DNA of 64,000 nucleotides from Tenodera sinensis (taxonomy: Eukaryota > Arthropoda > Insecta > Mantodea > Mantidae): positions 260,322,147 through 260,386,146 of the forward strand of contig CM060962.1 in the NCBI GenBank assembly GCA_030765045.1, in the 5' to 3' direction. Positions within the stretch are counted from its first letter, which is position 1; every line of letters starts with the position of its first letter. Under the pieces are notes generated by a model that saw only the letters and a list, made by a program, of their open reading frames with translations, was not told the origin of the DNA and did not search any database. A program made the translations under genes and the position numbers. Of the stretch, positions 35,078 through 45,724 are shown piece after piece.

Positions 35078-35184
35078 TAATAAGAACAAATAAGAAACTA
35101 AAAGCTTCACCTATCTTAGTAATTATTGCAAGTTCTTCATTTGAAGATAAGTGAAGCGTTTAGTTTCTGATTTGTTCTTATTTT
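35078..35184. repeat. ~107-bp foldback element just upstream of an LRMDA exon
   Basis: Two ~40-bp arms in inverted orientation (left AATAAGAACAAATAAGAAAC, right its complement with about four differences) enclose a 26-nt loop. A single arm recurs at about 57226-57266. It ends about 58 bp before the acceptor at 35242. Confidence 0.75.
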
Positions 35185-35242
35185 ATATATGTGAATGTTT
35201 TTATTTTCATTTTATTAATTTGAATAAACTTTTAATTTTTAG

Positions 35243-35369
35243 ATATTATGTAATTTATCGCTTGCCTGGGTTGAAATTTCTGGATTCCAAAAAGATCTCA
35301 GCAGAAGAGAAGAAGGAAGCAGAGCGTAGAGGACAGTTCATGAAGATTGTGCGACCAGGGGACTCTACA
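35243..35369 (+). CDS. LRMDA: LRMDA exon: C-terminal of the leucine-rich domain
   Basis: A 127-nt exon. The acceptor TTTTTAG completes the Arg codon split at 22150. It encodes YYVIYRLPGLKFLDSKKISA, then EEKKEAERRGQF and MKIVRPGDST. The LPxLKFLD block and the basic/acidic helix after it are characteristic of LRMDA. Two donors are possible. GTGGGT after ACA keeps phase 0, which the next exon requires. The alternative GGTATA would shift the frame. Confidence 0.93.
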
Positions 35370-35674
35370 GTGGGTATAATCAATCTTTTTCTTGACTTGA
35401 ACATGTACTAAATGATCAGTTCATTATGTTATAACATTGTCTGAGATAATGGGTCATTGATTTAGCAGATTTAACATCAGTGATATAGGGATTGTAATCC
35501 CTCCCCTAAAACATACAACTTGTGTCAAATCACTTTTTATAGTTTTCTTTGTTCAACCTATTTTCTGTTGAATTTAGAATACGTCACACTATCAATACAC
35601 ATGCCTCTGCTTAATAAGTTGATCAGGATAATTTACTTAAAAAACTCCCTGAATGTGGAATTATAGGAGTTGGG
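35370..35674. other. LRMDA intron, nothing recognised
   Basis: AT-rich intron with no identifiable feature. Confidence 0.4.
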
Positions 35675-36155
35675 TGTTAGGGGTATAAGTGCAAATATTT
35701 CGATTGGTAATTGGGGACAGTGTAATTAATAATATTACATCAGTATTTGCTTCATTTGCAAACTTATAATTTTACTTATTAAGAGTAGTATGTTTTCAGG
35801 TTGGTTAATACCTCTAAGTAGACATGGCATAGAAGGCATGATGCAGAGTGGGCCAGTCTCGTGATAACAAATGGTATATGGGAACCAAGTTCCAATGCTT
35901 TCTGCAAGGCCAATGACCTCAACACACCTAAGCCAGTAGGTCACCACTTAGGTGTGAAGCAAAACCGATATTCTATATGACAGGCATTTTTAATTTTGCA
36001 GCACAGTTACTGCCATGCAAAAGCATCAGGTAGTAAACTTTGTGATTGATTTGTGGGAAAACTGTTACACGGAGAGGGAAAACAAGTAACACACCAAAGT
36101 GGATATATATATATATTAAGTTATCAAAATATCTGCACTTATACCCATAACAGCC
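35675..36155. repeat. Possible MITE bounded by ~28-bp inverted repeats
   Basis: GTTAGGGGTATAAGTGCAAA on the left matches the complement of the right end (GTTATGGGTATAAGTGCAGA), and the match extends to ATATTTYGAT. The interior, about 430 bp, has no coding capacity. A target duplication was not found. Confidence 0.45.
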
Positions 36156-37916
36156 TGTATAAATGATCTCACAAATCATGATCTGAATGAAGTACTACAT
36201 TTTCTTTATTTGCTGTGACACAGTATACTAATTCCCAATAAAAATTATGACACTCTAATTGCAATATACAGCATCTTGGTTTAAAGAATACAAATTATAC
36301 ATTCACAAAAAAAAAAAAAAGTTAAGTATTGGAATGTCATCACAAAATTAACAAACAAGCAAAAATCAAATTCTCGGAAGTTGCACTATATGGAAAAGTG
36401 CCAAAGTTCTCAAATAAAACAATTCTTATAGTATGGGTTGATCATAATCAAAATTGGAATGTGTGCATCCAAGAATTAATGAAAGGCCCAGCCAGTCATG
36501 TTAACAAATTTCCACACTTAGGGTGGTGTGCGCCAAATTAGAGTAAGTTCTACATCCATAGTAAACTAGTATTTAAGTAAACACTCAGACTAATAGATGC
36601 AGGTATAAGAAATATAAAATACTAAGTTCTGTTTTGGCATGTTTAATTGTTTTGTAAAAATATTAATTTTTTTGGCTATGTAAATGGCAATGCTGAAGTG
36701 ATGGGGTTGGTCCTCGCACATGCCAGTAGCCTGTGTTGTACCCAAGTGGTGTATGCTTTGAGGGAAGCACTACCCTCTGATGTAAACAAAACACTTGCCC
36801 AGTGAGTTTACAATACCACTGAAGCAGCCACTTTCTCAGGAGAATCCACCCAATTGAAATGTTATGCCTGACAGGAGTGAATGTTACTGAAATGATGTAT
36901 TCATTCAAGTAATAATGAAGATTCAGTTTTCCATAGCTAAGGAAGCAGAAAAATGAAACAATCAAATCCACATATTTTAAGGTTAAAATAATGCTAACAT
37001 AAAGAGATACAGATTCTCCCAGTAATACACATTATTATTATTATCATCATCCATTATGAGCTAAAGTAATAGTAATTGCTTTTAGTACACAAATAAATAA
37101 AAATCTTCCTCTTCATTTTCCAAAAACAATTGCGTTCTTTTGTAGATCATCAGACTGCAATAAAACTAATGATCTCCTTGTCATGAATGGTAGCTAAACC
37201 TGCCACCCCACCCACAGTACCTATAGCTGGCACATGAATTTGTTGCCTGCCCTTCCCTTCCCCCTCACTTTTAGTAATGCCAGGCAATACCTCTCCTGAC
37301 CTCCCCTCTATCTGAATGTGCTCGCTATGAGAACAAGGTGAGAACATGTAACATGGCATTGCCACATTTTTCTTAGAAATTAAACTTTGCATGACATTTT
37401 AATGCTAAATTGTGGCTAAATTCATTTGAATTAAGTTAAAAAGGTACTACAGCATTGTTAATGTTTGTGCAACAGTTAATGAAATAATAAACCATTTATG
37501 TCCATTCGTCAAGAAGCTAGATGGCTCCAAATTTACACAAATTGATTTTTTTCAGCAAAGCAACTCTTTACTGACAATAATTGTATCAGACATATTTCTT
37601 ACACTGATCAAGTAAAATTCCTTGTTGACATATGGCGAAAGCATATCACATAGCAACCAACTTTTAAAAGATTTTATGGTCAATTGTATTCCTATATGCC
37701 TGTTGTACCTACATGCAAATATGTAATAAAAGTATTTCTACAAATGTTTATCTCGATTAATGTGAAGTAGACAGAAGAAGCCTTTAAAAGAATATTTTAT
37801 TGAAGACTGGGCAGAGAAAATCATGTAAATGTAAAACGTCAGGCTTTCTATTTGTACATCAAGTTGTTTGCATAATAAAAATGAGCCCTAAGCTTATGTT
37901 ATTTTTTGCCATATAG
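36156..37916. other. LRMDA intron with scattered simple repeats and a family A fragment
   Basis: Holds a poly-A run (36307-36320), an ATT/ATC stretch (37030-37052), and at about 37740-37860 a diverged fragment of repeat family A (TTTATCTCGATTAA through GTAAATGTAAAACGTCAGG). The acceptor TTTTGCCATATAG ends it. Confidence 0.5.
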
Positions 37917-38016
37917 GAACTGGTCCAAGAAGAAGATGATGATGATGATGAATCCAACATAAAACTAACATATACACCTCTTCCATCTTCATCAAGAGAA
38001 ATTGGGGATCATCAAG
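37917..38016 (+). CDS. LRMDA: LRMDA exon: acidic linker with aspartate run
   Basis: A 100-nt exon beginning in phase 0 and ending with one base of a Gly codon before GTAAAA. It encodes ELVQEEDDDDDESNIK, then LTYTPLPSSSREIGDHQ. The YTPLPS..REL..HQG run corresponds to the linker before the LRMDA C-terminal box. Five consecutive GAT codons form a small coding microsatellite, so the length of the acidic run may vary between individuals. Confidence 0.93.
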
Positions 38017-38387
38017 GTAAAATAAGAAACAAATTTCTATAGCAGTGGATGAAATATTATAACTTGGTCATCCATATAATGTTTAAATTTAAATCATTAA
38101 TTAAATAAATGCTCAATTCCTTGGTTTTAAAATCAGAAACTTCATCCTTACTGCCATTTGGCTTTTTCTGGTAGAGTGATGGTTGTGGTGTTAAGTGATT
38201 TTAGACTTGGCTTAGCATGTTTAGTTGTGTCTGCAGTAACTTAGATTAAAGCATCTTTTCAAGCGGTTAAAATTGCTCTTCTGTATAAATTAATGAACAT
38301 AAGTACAATGATTTTAAAACGTACAACAGGAATAAGTCAAACCAACAATAAACATAACTCTAACAAAGCGAAGACAAGTGAACGTCA
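38017..38387. other. Start of the 24-kb LRMDA intron
   Basis: Donor GTAAAATAAG, then AT-rich intron without a recognised feature. Confidence 0.5.
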
Positions 38388-38402
38388 AATAAAGAATTGT
38401 TA

Positions 38403-38578
38403 AAGAGGTGGAATCAGGACTGAAAAATTCAATGCCATAGCCGGGATTTGAACCACGGATCTTCCGCTTATCAAGCGGCTGCTTTAATCACTAAGCTACC
38501 ATGGCCAACTTGCCAGTACAACATTAAATTCCCTAGCTGATTCGTATAAACACCAACAGTAAGCTTGTTGGCATAAAT
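38403..38578 (-). repeat. tRNA-derived SINE, family 1, copy d, with 15-bp TSD
   Basis: Perfect 15-bp repeats AATAAAGAATTGTTA at 38388-38402 and 38579-38593. On the minus strand the element starts TTATGCCAACAAGCTTACTG, has the A box TAGCTTAGTGATTA and B box GGTTCAAATCC, and ends CCTCTT. Confidence 0.95.
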
Positions 38579-38593
38579 AATAAAGAATTGTTA

Positions 38594-38989
38594 GTTTTAT
38601 GCAAATCCTTTCTAAATGTTTGTTTTGTTAAGTGAAGACTTTTTCAGCTAGAAAACTGCATTCCAAGTTAACAGAAAACAGTTTAATGATTGGTTCTTTT
38701 ACAAGTATGTGCTTCACAAGTTCCGGTAACATCTTAACTTTAACTCACCATTATGGGTAACATAGAGTAGATGCATATTAATGTTTTGGTTTCCTCCAAA
38801 GAAATGGCTGCTGAGTACAGGAGTCACCCTGCTTCATGCAATATAAACAGTAATGCTGCTAATGAACTTAGAATGAATTTATTACCAAGTTATACTACAC
38901 TAACATAATCTAGCCGTAGTAAGGAACAATCATTTTTGATACTTATGAAGGATTTCCATAAAGGATTATGTATTAACAGTCTTCTGTTC
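38594..38989. other. Intron, nothing recognised
   Basis: No coding similarity or repeat structure recognised. Confidence 0.4.
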
Positions 38990-39299
38990 TGGCTCTAGAG
39001 CCCTTGATGAGCTTTGGCCTCCTGTACAATCCTCCTCCACAAACCCCTATCTTCCACTTTACTTTTCCACCCCCTAATTTCAATCTTTCTTAAATCTTGT
39101 GTTACATTATCTAATCATCTTGTTTTTCGCCTTTCTTTTTTTTCCTTCTAGAAGAATACCTTCCTTTCAATGTTCTTTTTGGAATTATATCTTCTGTCAT
39201 TCTCTCAATATGTCCTAGCTGTCTTATTCTTTGTGCTTTTATAAACCTCACAATATCTTGCTTATTTATTAGTTCATCTAGCTACTAGTACATCTTAAA
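38990..39299 (-). pseudogene. RTE-like LINE C-terminal fragment
   Basis: The minus strand reads FIKAQRIRQLGHIERM, then IIPKRTLKGRYSSRRKKRKA and, further on, TGGQSSSRALEPEQKT. The pattern RLRWxGHVxRM...P+R.L.GR...GRP++RW is the usual C-terminus of RTE/R4-like LINEs. It is short and isolated and adjoins the Penelope-like element. Confidence 0.6.
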
Positions 39300-40500
39300 A
39301 TGGTAGTTGTCCGTTGTTCTCCATTTCCATTGTGAACTGTATGCATGGATGAATAGAGTTGATATGACGGAACCACAACCAAGAGACCTTGCCAGATTTC
39401 TTACGTCATATCAACTCTATTCATCCACGCGTACATTTCACAATGGAAATGGAGAACAACTGACTACCATTTTTGGGTGTACTCATAGCCAGGAAATCTG
39501 ATGGTGTGCTCTTTCACACAGTCTATCACAAACCAACACACACAGAACGGTATCTACATAAACTCTCTAACCACCATCCCTGCCAGAAGCGAGCTGTCAT
39601 TAAAACACTAGTACATCGTGCCAACCACAACTACTCCCCTGGAACTTTCTCACAGTAATAGTGCTTTGCAGGCCTACACCAAAACAAATTGACCCTAAAG
39701 AGAAGAATAAAGCATATCTGCCATATATCAAAGGTATTACTGATCGCATTGGGAAAGTTCTCAAGAAAACACAACATCCACGCCATCTACAAACCCAAAC
39801 AACAGATGCAGAACATGCTACATTCAGCAAAAGATCCAAAAGAGCCACTGCCTTCTGCGGGTGTTCGTAGAATTCTGTACTCGTGTGGCTCTGTCTATAT
39901 TGGGACCACTCAACATATGGTACAGAACACAAGAGATGTTGCCATTTGGGACAAACAGAAAAGTCTGCAGTTGCAGAACATGCATTACTAGTGCCAGGGG
40001 AACACATTATACAGTATTCAGACACAGCTATCCTGTCTTCCACAGTTCATTATCATGCCCATTTAAGTCACAAAGCCATAGAGATTTTCAAACATAAAGA
40101 TAACTTCAATAGGAAGGAAGAAACAAAGCGCTTAAATAAAGCTTGGCATCCAGTATTATACAAAGCATGCAAAAAATCTGACTGGAAGCAAGTTCAAGCT
40201 CTTACACCATCAACAGCCTCAGCCACAGTAAATGCCAGTCCATTGACAATAATCATAGACAATGGAAGCAGCCCCCACATTAGCCCAGCCCATGCAGTAG
40301 CTGAACCAATAAACAAAGACCGGACCAACCGTCAAACACCCACACATGCTAAAACCTGTGAAACCAAACAGCTCCATGTCAATTGTCACCAAGACTAGCA
40401 GAGTACTACGGTCACACCACTGAGGATGTTCAACGCAGCTTCAAACGAGCCGTCTGGAAGGAGAATTTCCAGTAGACCACGGTAGACCACGACTTACAAG
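39300..40500 (+). mobile_element. Penelope-like element, 5'-truncated, with inverted 5' segment
   Basis: The RT C-terminus reads HINSIHP, FTMEMENN, a stop, LPFLGVLIARKSDG, YHKPTHTERYLH and HHPCQKRAVIKTLVHRA. After a linker comes a GIY-YIG nuclease: GVRRILYSCGSVYIGTTQ, and in another frame CHLGQTEKSAVAEHAL, which holds the downstream conserved helices. The first ~67 nt of the retained coding sequence (39404-39470) are repeated inverted at 39300-39369. Such partial inversions at the truncated 5' end are usual in Penelope elements. Two frame changes and stops make it inactive. The RT catalytic residues are missing through truncation. Confidence 0.85.
39857..40398 (+). pseudogene. GIY-YIG endonuclease domain of the Penelope-like element
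   Basis: GVRRILYSCGSVYIGTTQHM carries the VYIG half of the GIY-YIG signature, preceded by the CxC of insect Penelope nucleases (here SC only). The remaining domain is read in the +1 frame: KRCCHLGQTEKSAVAEHALL, then HKAIEIFKHKDNFNRKEETK with the conserved Glu-rich helix. In intact elements this domain nicks the target. Confidence 0.8.
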
Positions 40501-40574
40501 CCTGGATAATCATTTTCTGTTTTATGACACCGGCCATGAACACTAATGCAGTTTGATCTTCTGATTCATGTTTT

Positions 40575-40769
40575 GTGAATCTAGTGGTATGGGTTCATAA
40601 GAAAGGTAGAAAATTTAGAATGACTATTGATACAAGAAAGACAAAAGTATCAGATCATTTCAGACCTGAGGGAGTTGATCAACTCATATCAAAATTAAAA
40701 GGAAGCAAATATTTTTCTAGCTTGGATCTAACCACATTGTTTTGGCAAATCTGCTATATTAATATGTAA
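40575..40769 (+). pseudogene. Gypsy-type reverse transcriptase fragment
   Basis: Encodes VWVHKKGRKFRMTIDTRKTK, a damaged middle, and then GVDQLISKLKGSKYFSSLDL and FWQI. The order (K)KDGKxRxxIDYRxLN...P...ID.LL.+L.G.KYFSxLDL matches the first RT blocks of Ty3/gypsy elements. Only about 64 residues survive. Confidence 0.75.
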
Positions 40770-40824
40770 AAAAAGTATATGGCATGTAATGTTTATATAC
40801 CTAATAGCTAAAGCATAACAATCC

Positions 40825-40965
40825 AGGGCTTAACAAAATTAATACTACAGCTACCAAAGCTTATTATTACACTTGGAGACTTTATTGCAAATAATACACT
40901 ATGGGGCAGCTTGCATTCAGCTCACAGAAGAATAATAGTAGAATCTTTAGTACAAGATTGAGTTT
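40825..40965 (+). pseudogene. LINE endonuclease fragment
   Basis: The phrase LPKLIITLGDFIANNTLWGS, followed by LHSAHRRIIVESLVQD, matches the GDFNAHxxLWGS..(D)xRGxxLxxxL block of I-group LINE endonucleases. Isolated fragment. Confidence 0.65.
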
Positions 40966-42020
40966 TCCATGTTTCTTGGAGTTGAAGGAGTTCTTACCCT
41001 TTTAGAAATTTCCATATTAATTCTTTGAGTATCTTATTTATCTACTTTGGTTGATGAAGCATTAGTTTTTCTTTTTCATTTTTCAGTTCCATCCCAAGGT
41101 AGATGTTAGACTGTTTTTCAAATGTGATGTCAAATTTTTCTTTTACATCCATCAGGAATTTCACGATAATGTCTGAGTTGTTCTCAAGTACAAGTCTATT
41201 GTCCACATGAATTACCAAAATGAGCAAATTGTTTGCATTTTTGAAAATAGTTTTATCTGATTTAGACCTTTATCTTTCAGAAAATCAACAAACGTTTTAT
41301 TCCAGTTGATAGGAGCTTGTTTTAAGCCATAATAATTTTTGTAGAAGGCAAACTTTTCCTTCTTTTTCAAAACCTTCTGGAAGCTTCATGTAGAGTTCTT
41401 ATGACAGATGTCCGTGCAAAAAGGCACAGCGACATCAAATATCATGATTTTGTTTGTAGCATTTGCATAAGCAAGCAAAAATTGTAGAACACTTGTGTTC
41501 ACAACTGGGCTGAAAGTTTCATAATAGTCTTCTTCACGTTGTTCACATCCTCTAACAACCAGTCTGCCTTAAATTATCCATTGTATTTTTTTCTTAATAC
41601 CCATTTACTGCTTAGGAGTTTCTTATTTTTCACATTTTTTGCAGGTATAAATTTAAGAACATTATTTTTCTTGAGTGCTGTCTTCTCATCATTAATGGCC
41701 TTCTTCCAATATTGTTTGTATCTGGTCCATTTACGACTTCCTGGTACGTAAGTAGGACATAATCTGGAAGATACTTTGGAGGTCTCTTAGTGCACTGACT
41801 TCTACCAAGTAGTTCTGCTTCTTCCTCTTCATTGTCTGGAGATCTGCCATCTTCAAAAAGGTCTCACCTAGACCAGTCTTGTTCATTTTCCTGAGATTCT
41901 TGTTCTGATTGGACGTTCTGAGTATGAGTCTGATCTTGTACTGATCCTTCTATTTGGTTGTTCTGGCCATTTGGTTCTGGAGTCGTGGAAGATGATTCTG
42001 CTCTTTCTTTGCCTGATTCT

Positions 42021-42692
42021 TCAGTTTTCTTCTGTCTTGAGTACAATGATTACTTCATTGTAATTTCTTTTGATTTTAGCTTCTGGAATCTGGTCATCAA
42101 AGAATACATCACGAGCATAAATGTTTTTCCGGGCATCTTCATTCCATAAATGGTATCCATTTAGTAAATAACCAACATGGCAGTACTTTTTGCTTCTACT
42201 GTCCAATTTCTTCAGTTTCATAAGAACTTTAGCATAAGCAGTACATCCAAAAATGTGCATTTTGCTATAGTCAGGTTTCTTTTCAAACCACATCTTGTAC
42301 GGTGTTTTTGACTCTGAAAAGCTTTGCATTACACTTCTGTTCAATAAGCAGCATGTAACTTGTGCACATTCACCCCACATGTCAGTTGGCAAATTTGAGT
42401 CATAGAGAAGCACCCTGGTCTTATCCTTTAGAGAACAGTTCAGCCGTTCAGCTTTGGCACTCAGTTGGGGACCATGTGGTATAGTACAATCAAAAATGGT
42501 TCCTCTGACTTTGGCCCAATTCTTTAGGTTTTCATTCACAAATTCACTACCATTATCTGTGAAAATTTTATAAACTGGCAAAGTCCATTTTGACTCCACT
42601 TCTGCTACATGTTCTTTTAAAGTTTCAGCTGCATCTGATTTTTTTCTTGAGCAAGTATATTTGAAGCATGTGAAATCATCTTGGAGTGTCAA
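42021..42692 (-). pseudogene. Copia integrase core
   Basis: A 223-residue open stretch. It has FTDNGSEFVNENLKNW (second catalytic Asp with the DNGxEF signature) and, about 35 residues later, SAKAERLN with the catalytic Glu. MWGECAQVTCCLLNR and PYKMWFEKKPDYSKMHIFG, the usual copia integrase C-terminal blocks, follow. The reading starts MTLQDDFTCF; the first catalytic Asp lies in this LDDF-like block. It ends among the variable linker before the RT. Confidence 0.85.
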
Positions 42693-42963
42693 AATGTAGG
42701 TATATCCATCCTATGTAGGTTTTCAATTTGACAAATATCTGTAAGTATGATTTCTAGAAGTCTGGTGGCTCTGGTACGTACTGTAGAAAATGAAAAACAT
42801 GTTTGTTTTGCTTTTAGGTAAATTTCACAAATGTTTTCTGCATTTTTTATATCATCTTTTTTCTTGACTTGAAAACAAAGACAGTTTTTCAGGGTTGTCT
42901 GAAGTGAGGTTTAGAGCATATAAACCATTTGCTTGTTTTCCTCCCTCAAGTACATGACTGTGT

Positions 42964-43221
42964 TTAGAAATCACAACTTTTTCTTTGTCGAAAATTACTT
43001 GGCCACCATTTTCTGTTGACACCTACTGATATTAGGTTGCTGTCAAGACATGGTGCAAGTATGACAATGTTGAGTATGGATTCTTTGGCATCGAATGTGC
43101 CAACACCAATGGTAGGAAGAGACTGATTTTTCTTGGCAACTTTTACTTCGTCGTGTTCTATTTTGAAGTTTATCAAAATAGAGGGTTGGTTTGTCATGTG
43201 TGACAATGATCCACTATCCAC
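42964..43221 (-). pseudogene. Copia protease region
   Basis: Contains the active-site phrase DSGSLSHMTN (family DSGASxHMT), followed by VGTFDAKESILNIVILAPCL and SNLISVG, the flap and C-terminal strands of copia aspartic proteases. The upstream YV is read in the same frame past the ORF limit. Confidence 0.85.
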
Positions 43222-44226
43222 ATAAAATTTCAGTTCATTGGGGTAAGAGTTTTCTGGCTTTGGGGATAAATAGGCAACTTTGTTTTATTAGCTTTTTTTC
43301 TCTCTCTTCATGTTCAGCACGAAAGTAGCATCTCTCAGATTTGTGATTATTTTTCTTGCAGTACTTGTATTTTTCTTCTGCATCATTGGAGTCTTCATTG
43401 GATTTATTCATTGGACAAGAATTTTTTAAATGGCCAGGTTTTTTAACATTCAGGAACATTTTTCTTTTTAGAGCTCTGAAAAGCAACATTTTCTTTGTTT
43501 TTAGATTTCTCCACACTCTTTTCTTCAGCCAAAAGCCTTGTCATGAGATAATCCATCGTGCATTCAGTCTTTACTACAGAGCCCCAAGCTGTACAGAAAT
43601 TCAGGTATTCCATTGATAATATTGACAAAATTTTGGATATGACCATCTCATCTGTGATGTTTTGGTTGAGTATTCAGGTGAAAAGTCAAATTTTGAACAA
43701 CACTGATATTTTGAGCCATATCAAGTGATTTGTCAAATTTTTGTGAATAAAAAGTCAGTAAAAGTTCATTGACCTGGTCATCATTTTGACGATTGTACAC
43801 CATGGTCATTTTGTCCATAATTTCCTTGGACATCTTGTAATGCAGTATGTGACACAACACAGTTTATTTAACTGAGGCTAATATTGCTGTTTTAGCACGA
43901 GCATCTTTATGAACGAACTTGTTTTTATCCTTGTCTTCAGTTAGGTTATCTTGTTTGTTTACACCCACCACAAACTCATCAATTCCAGCAGACTGAAAAA
44001 CAATGTCTATAGTTTCCATACGTGGAAATTGTCTACACCACTCAATTTATTTATGTGTGAAACATCATCAGTATTATTTGAAGACATGTTGACAGTAAAA
44101 GTGTTTTTACTTAAGTTCTGGGGGCAGCAAAATGTGACTCACACACACGCACTGTTTTTCAAGTTTTACCTTACTTTTCCGACACATGGTTCACTTCAAA
44201 TCGAAACCTAATCTGAGTCCATAACC

Positions 44227-44369
44227 TGTTGAGGTTTTTAACTTTTAAGACCAATGATTTTAGTGTTAACACAGTTTTATTAAACAAATAACTTAGCAAC
44301 AGTTTACATGCTACACAATAACAGACATGAGTGGTGAAAGTACACAAGAAATAATCTAACTGGCCGACA
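44227..44369 (-). repeat. Candidate 5' LTR of the Copia element
   Basis: On the minus strand it runs from TGTCGGCCAG to CCTCAACA (TG...CA). It is followed directly by GGTTATGGACTCAG (44213-44226), resembling the primer-binding site complementary to an internal part of initiator tRNA-Met that copia elements use. No second LTR is present for comparison. Confidence 0.5.
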
Positions 44370-44584
44370 GGCAAATATGGCAGACCAATAGGAAATCAGT
44401 ATTTAAATATGTGAATTTCGTTCTATTATAAATTCAAATTTAACATCTAACAAAGTATATACCTGAAACTATACCTGAGAAGTTACAACCACTAACTTCA
44501 CCCCTGGATTTTATTCACATTGACAACCAACTGGAGCTTAATACAAAATTCAAGAAATCTGAAATGAATAATGATATTATGAAA

Positions 44585-45420
44585 CTGTTTTGGCCTTAGA
44601 AATAATCCACTCATTTTACCCAGAGAAAGATTGGATTCATATATATATGGACGGATCGTACGCTGAAAATTGTGCTGGTTCTGGTATCTATAGTAAATTG
44701 TTTCATTTCTACACACCACCGGGAAGGTTGCAAACAGATTTTGACAGAGAGTTACAAGCAATAAGTGTACCTTTAAAACAATTACACTGTCAGATACATC
44801 AATTTAGAAAAGTTGTCACATTCTGTGATTCTTCCTCAGTTATACAAGCAACACCATTGTCCACTAATTCTCTTAATAATACCATAATTGAAATAAGAAG
44901 TTCCATAAAAGCCTACAAATCTTAAACAAAGAAATCAAATTTCAGTGGATCCCTTCCCACTGTAAACTATTTGGCGACTATATGACTGATATGTTTCCAA
45001 AGAGGTGCAAAATCTCTGCAAACATTTATCCTTCCATTCGGCCAAATTACACATAAATAGGAACTTTAGAGCAGAACAACAAAACCATCTTGTATCTATG
45101 AGTAAGTCAAAGATCTGGGACCAGCTTGTAACCAACCTTATACTCCCAGACTATCCTAGACAAGAAGCAGTTGCAGCATTTAGAATTGCTAGCGGTCATG
45201 ACTGCCTGGCAGCCCATCTCCAAAAATATCAATTCTGGATTCACCTAAATGTGTGTTTTGTGCAGCCGATAACTCAACTATGGATTGGAATCATGTTTTG
45301 CAATGTAGTGCTTTAAAAGATCTTAGACTGAAACATTTAACAACTGGATCATTGCATTGGAACCTGAGGAAGCGAATGACTTTACTGCTAAATGCTTGAG
45401 CATTAAATAAGTAAAATAAA
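44585..45420 (+). pseudogene. LINE 3' fragment with RNase H
   Basis: Encodes ALEIIHSFYPEKDWIHIYMD, then GSYAENCAGSGIYSKLFHF and VTFCDSSSVIQATPLS in one frame. QWIPSHCKLFGDYMTDMFPK, then RQEAVAAFRIASGHDCLAAH and CVLCS-like sequence follow in others. It is the same kind of RNase H and tail as the LINE at 29830-32720 but a different subfamily. Ends with an A/T-rich tail near 45420. Confidence 0.8.
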
Positions 45421-45724
45421 TGGCAGTGACAAAATCAGCTGCTATTTTTGTTAACTTCGTTTTATGGAATAATCAAATTTGTTCCAGGCTGCACAATGAA
45501 CATTATATTTAGTTACTAGTGTTGCATTTCTTGGTGTTTGGCTTGTATACAAAATAATTGGAAGTGCTTGCTGCCTAAGTGTGTGCCATAGTCAGACCAG
45601 TCAAAGAGCTGGGCAGGACTGGGAGAATAGAGTAAGATGTATGTTTCCCAGGAAAGTCTCAAGGGCAATATTGCAACATGTATGACTGCTGGAACTGAGC
45701 AGTACCAAATTGTGGTTTTCTACG
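45421..45724. other. Intron spacer, nothing recognised
   Basis: No coding similarity or repeat structure is recognised between the LINE tail and the mariner start. Confidence 0.4.

Larger units (their letters stand above)
41042..44226 (-). mobile_element. Copia-type LTR retrotransposon, degenerate, 3' end missing
   Basis: On the minus strand the order is: primer-binding site, gag, zinc knuckle, protease, integrase, reverse transcriptase, as in Ty1/copia. Gag starts about 44085 with NKLSGVDNFHVWK. The knuckle VKKPGHLKNSC has lost its first cysteines. The protease is YVDSGSLSHMTN. The integrase holds KIFTDNGSEFVN, PHGPQLSAKAERLN and HIFGCTAYAKV. The RT ends with LILVIHVDNRLVLENNSDII, where the YVDD box has become HVDN. 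RNase H and the 3' LTR are absent. It lies antisense in the LRMDA intron. Confidence 0.9.
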
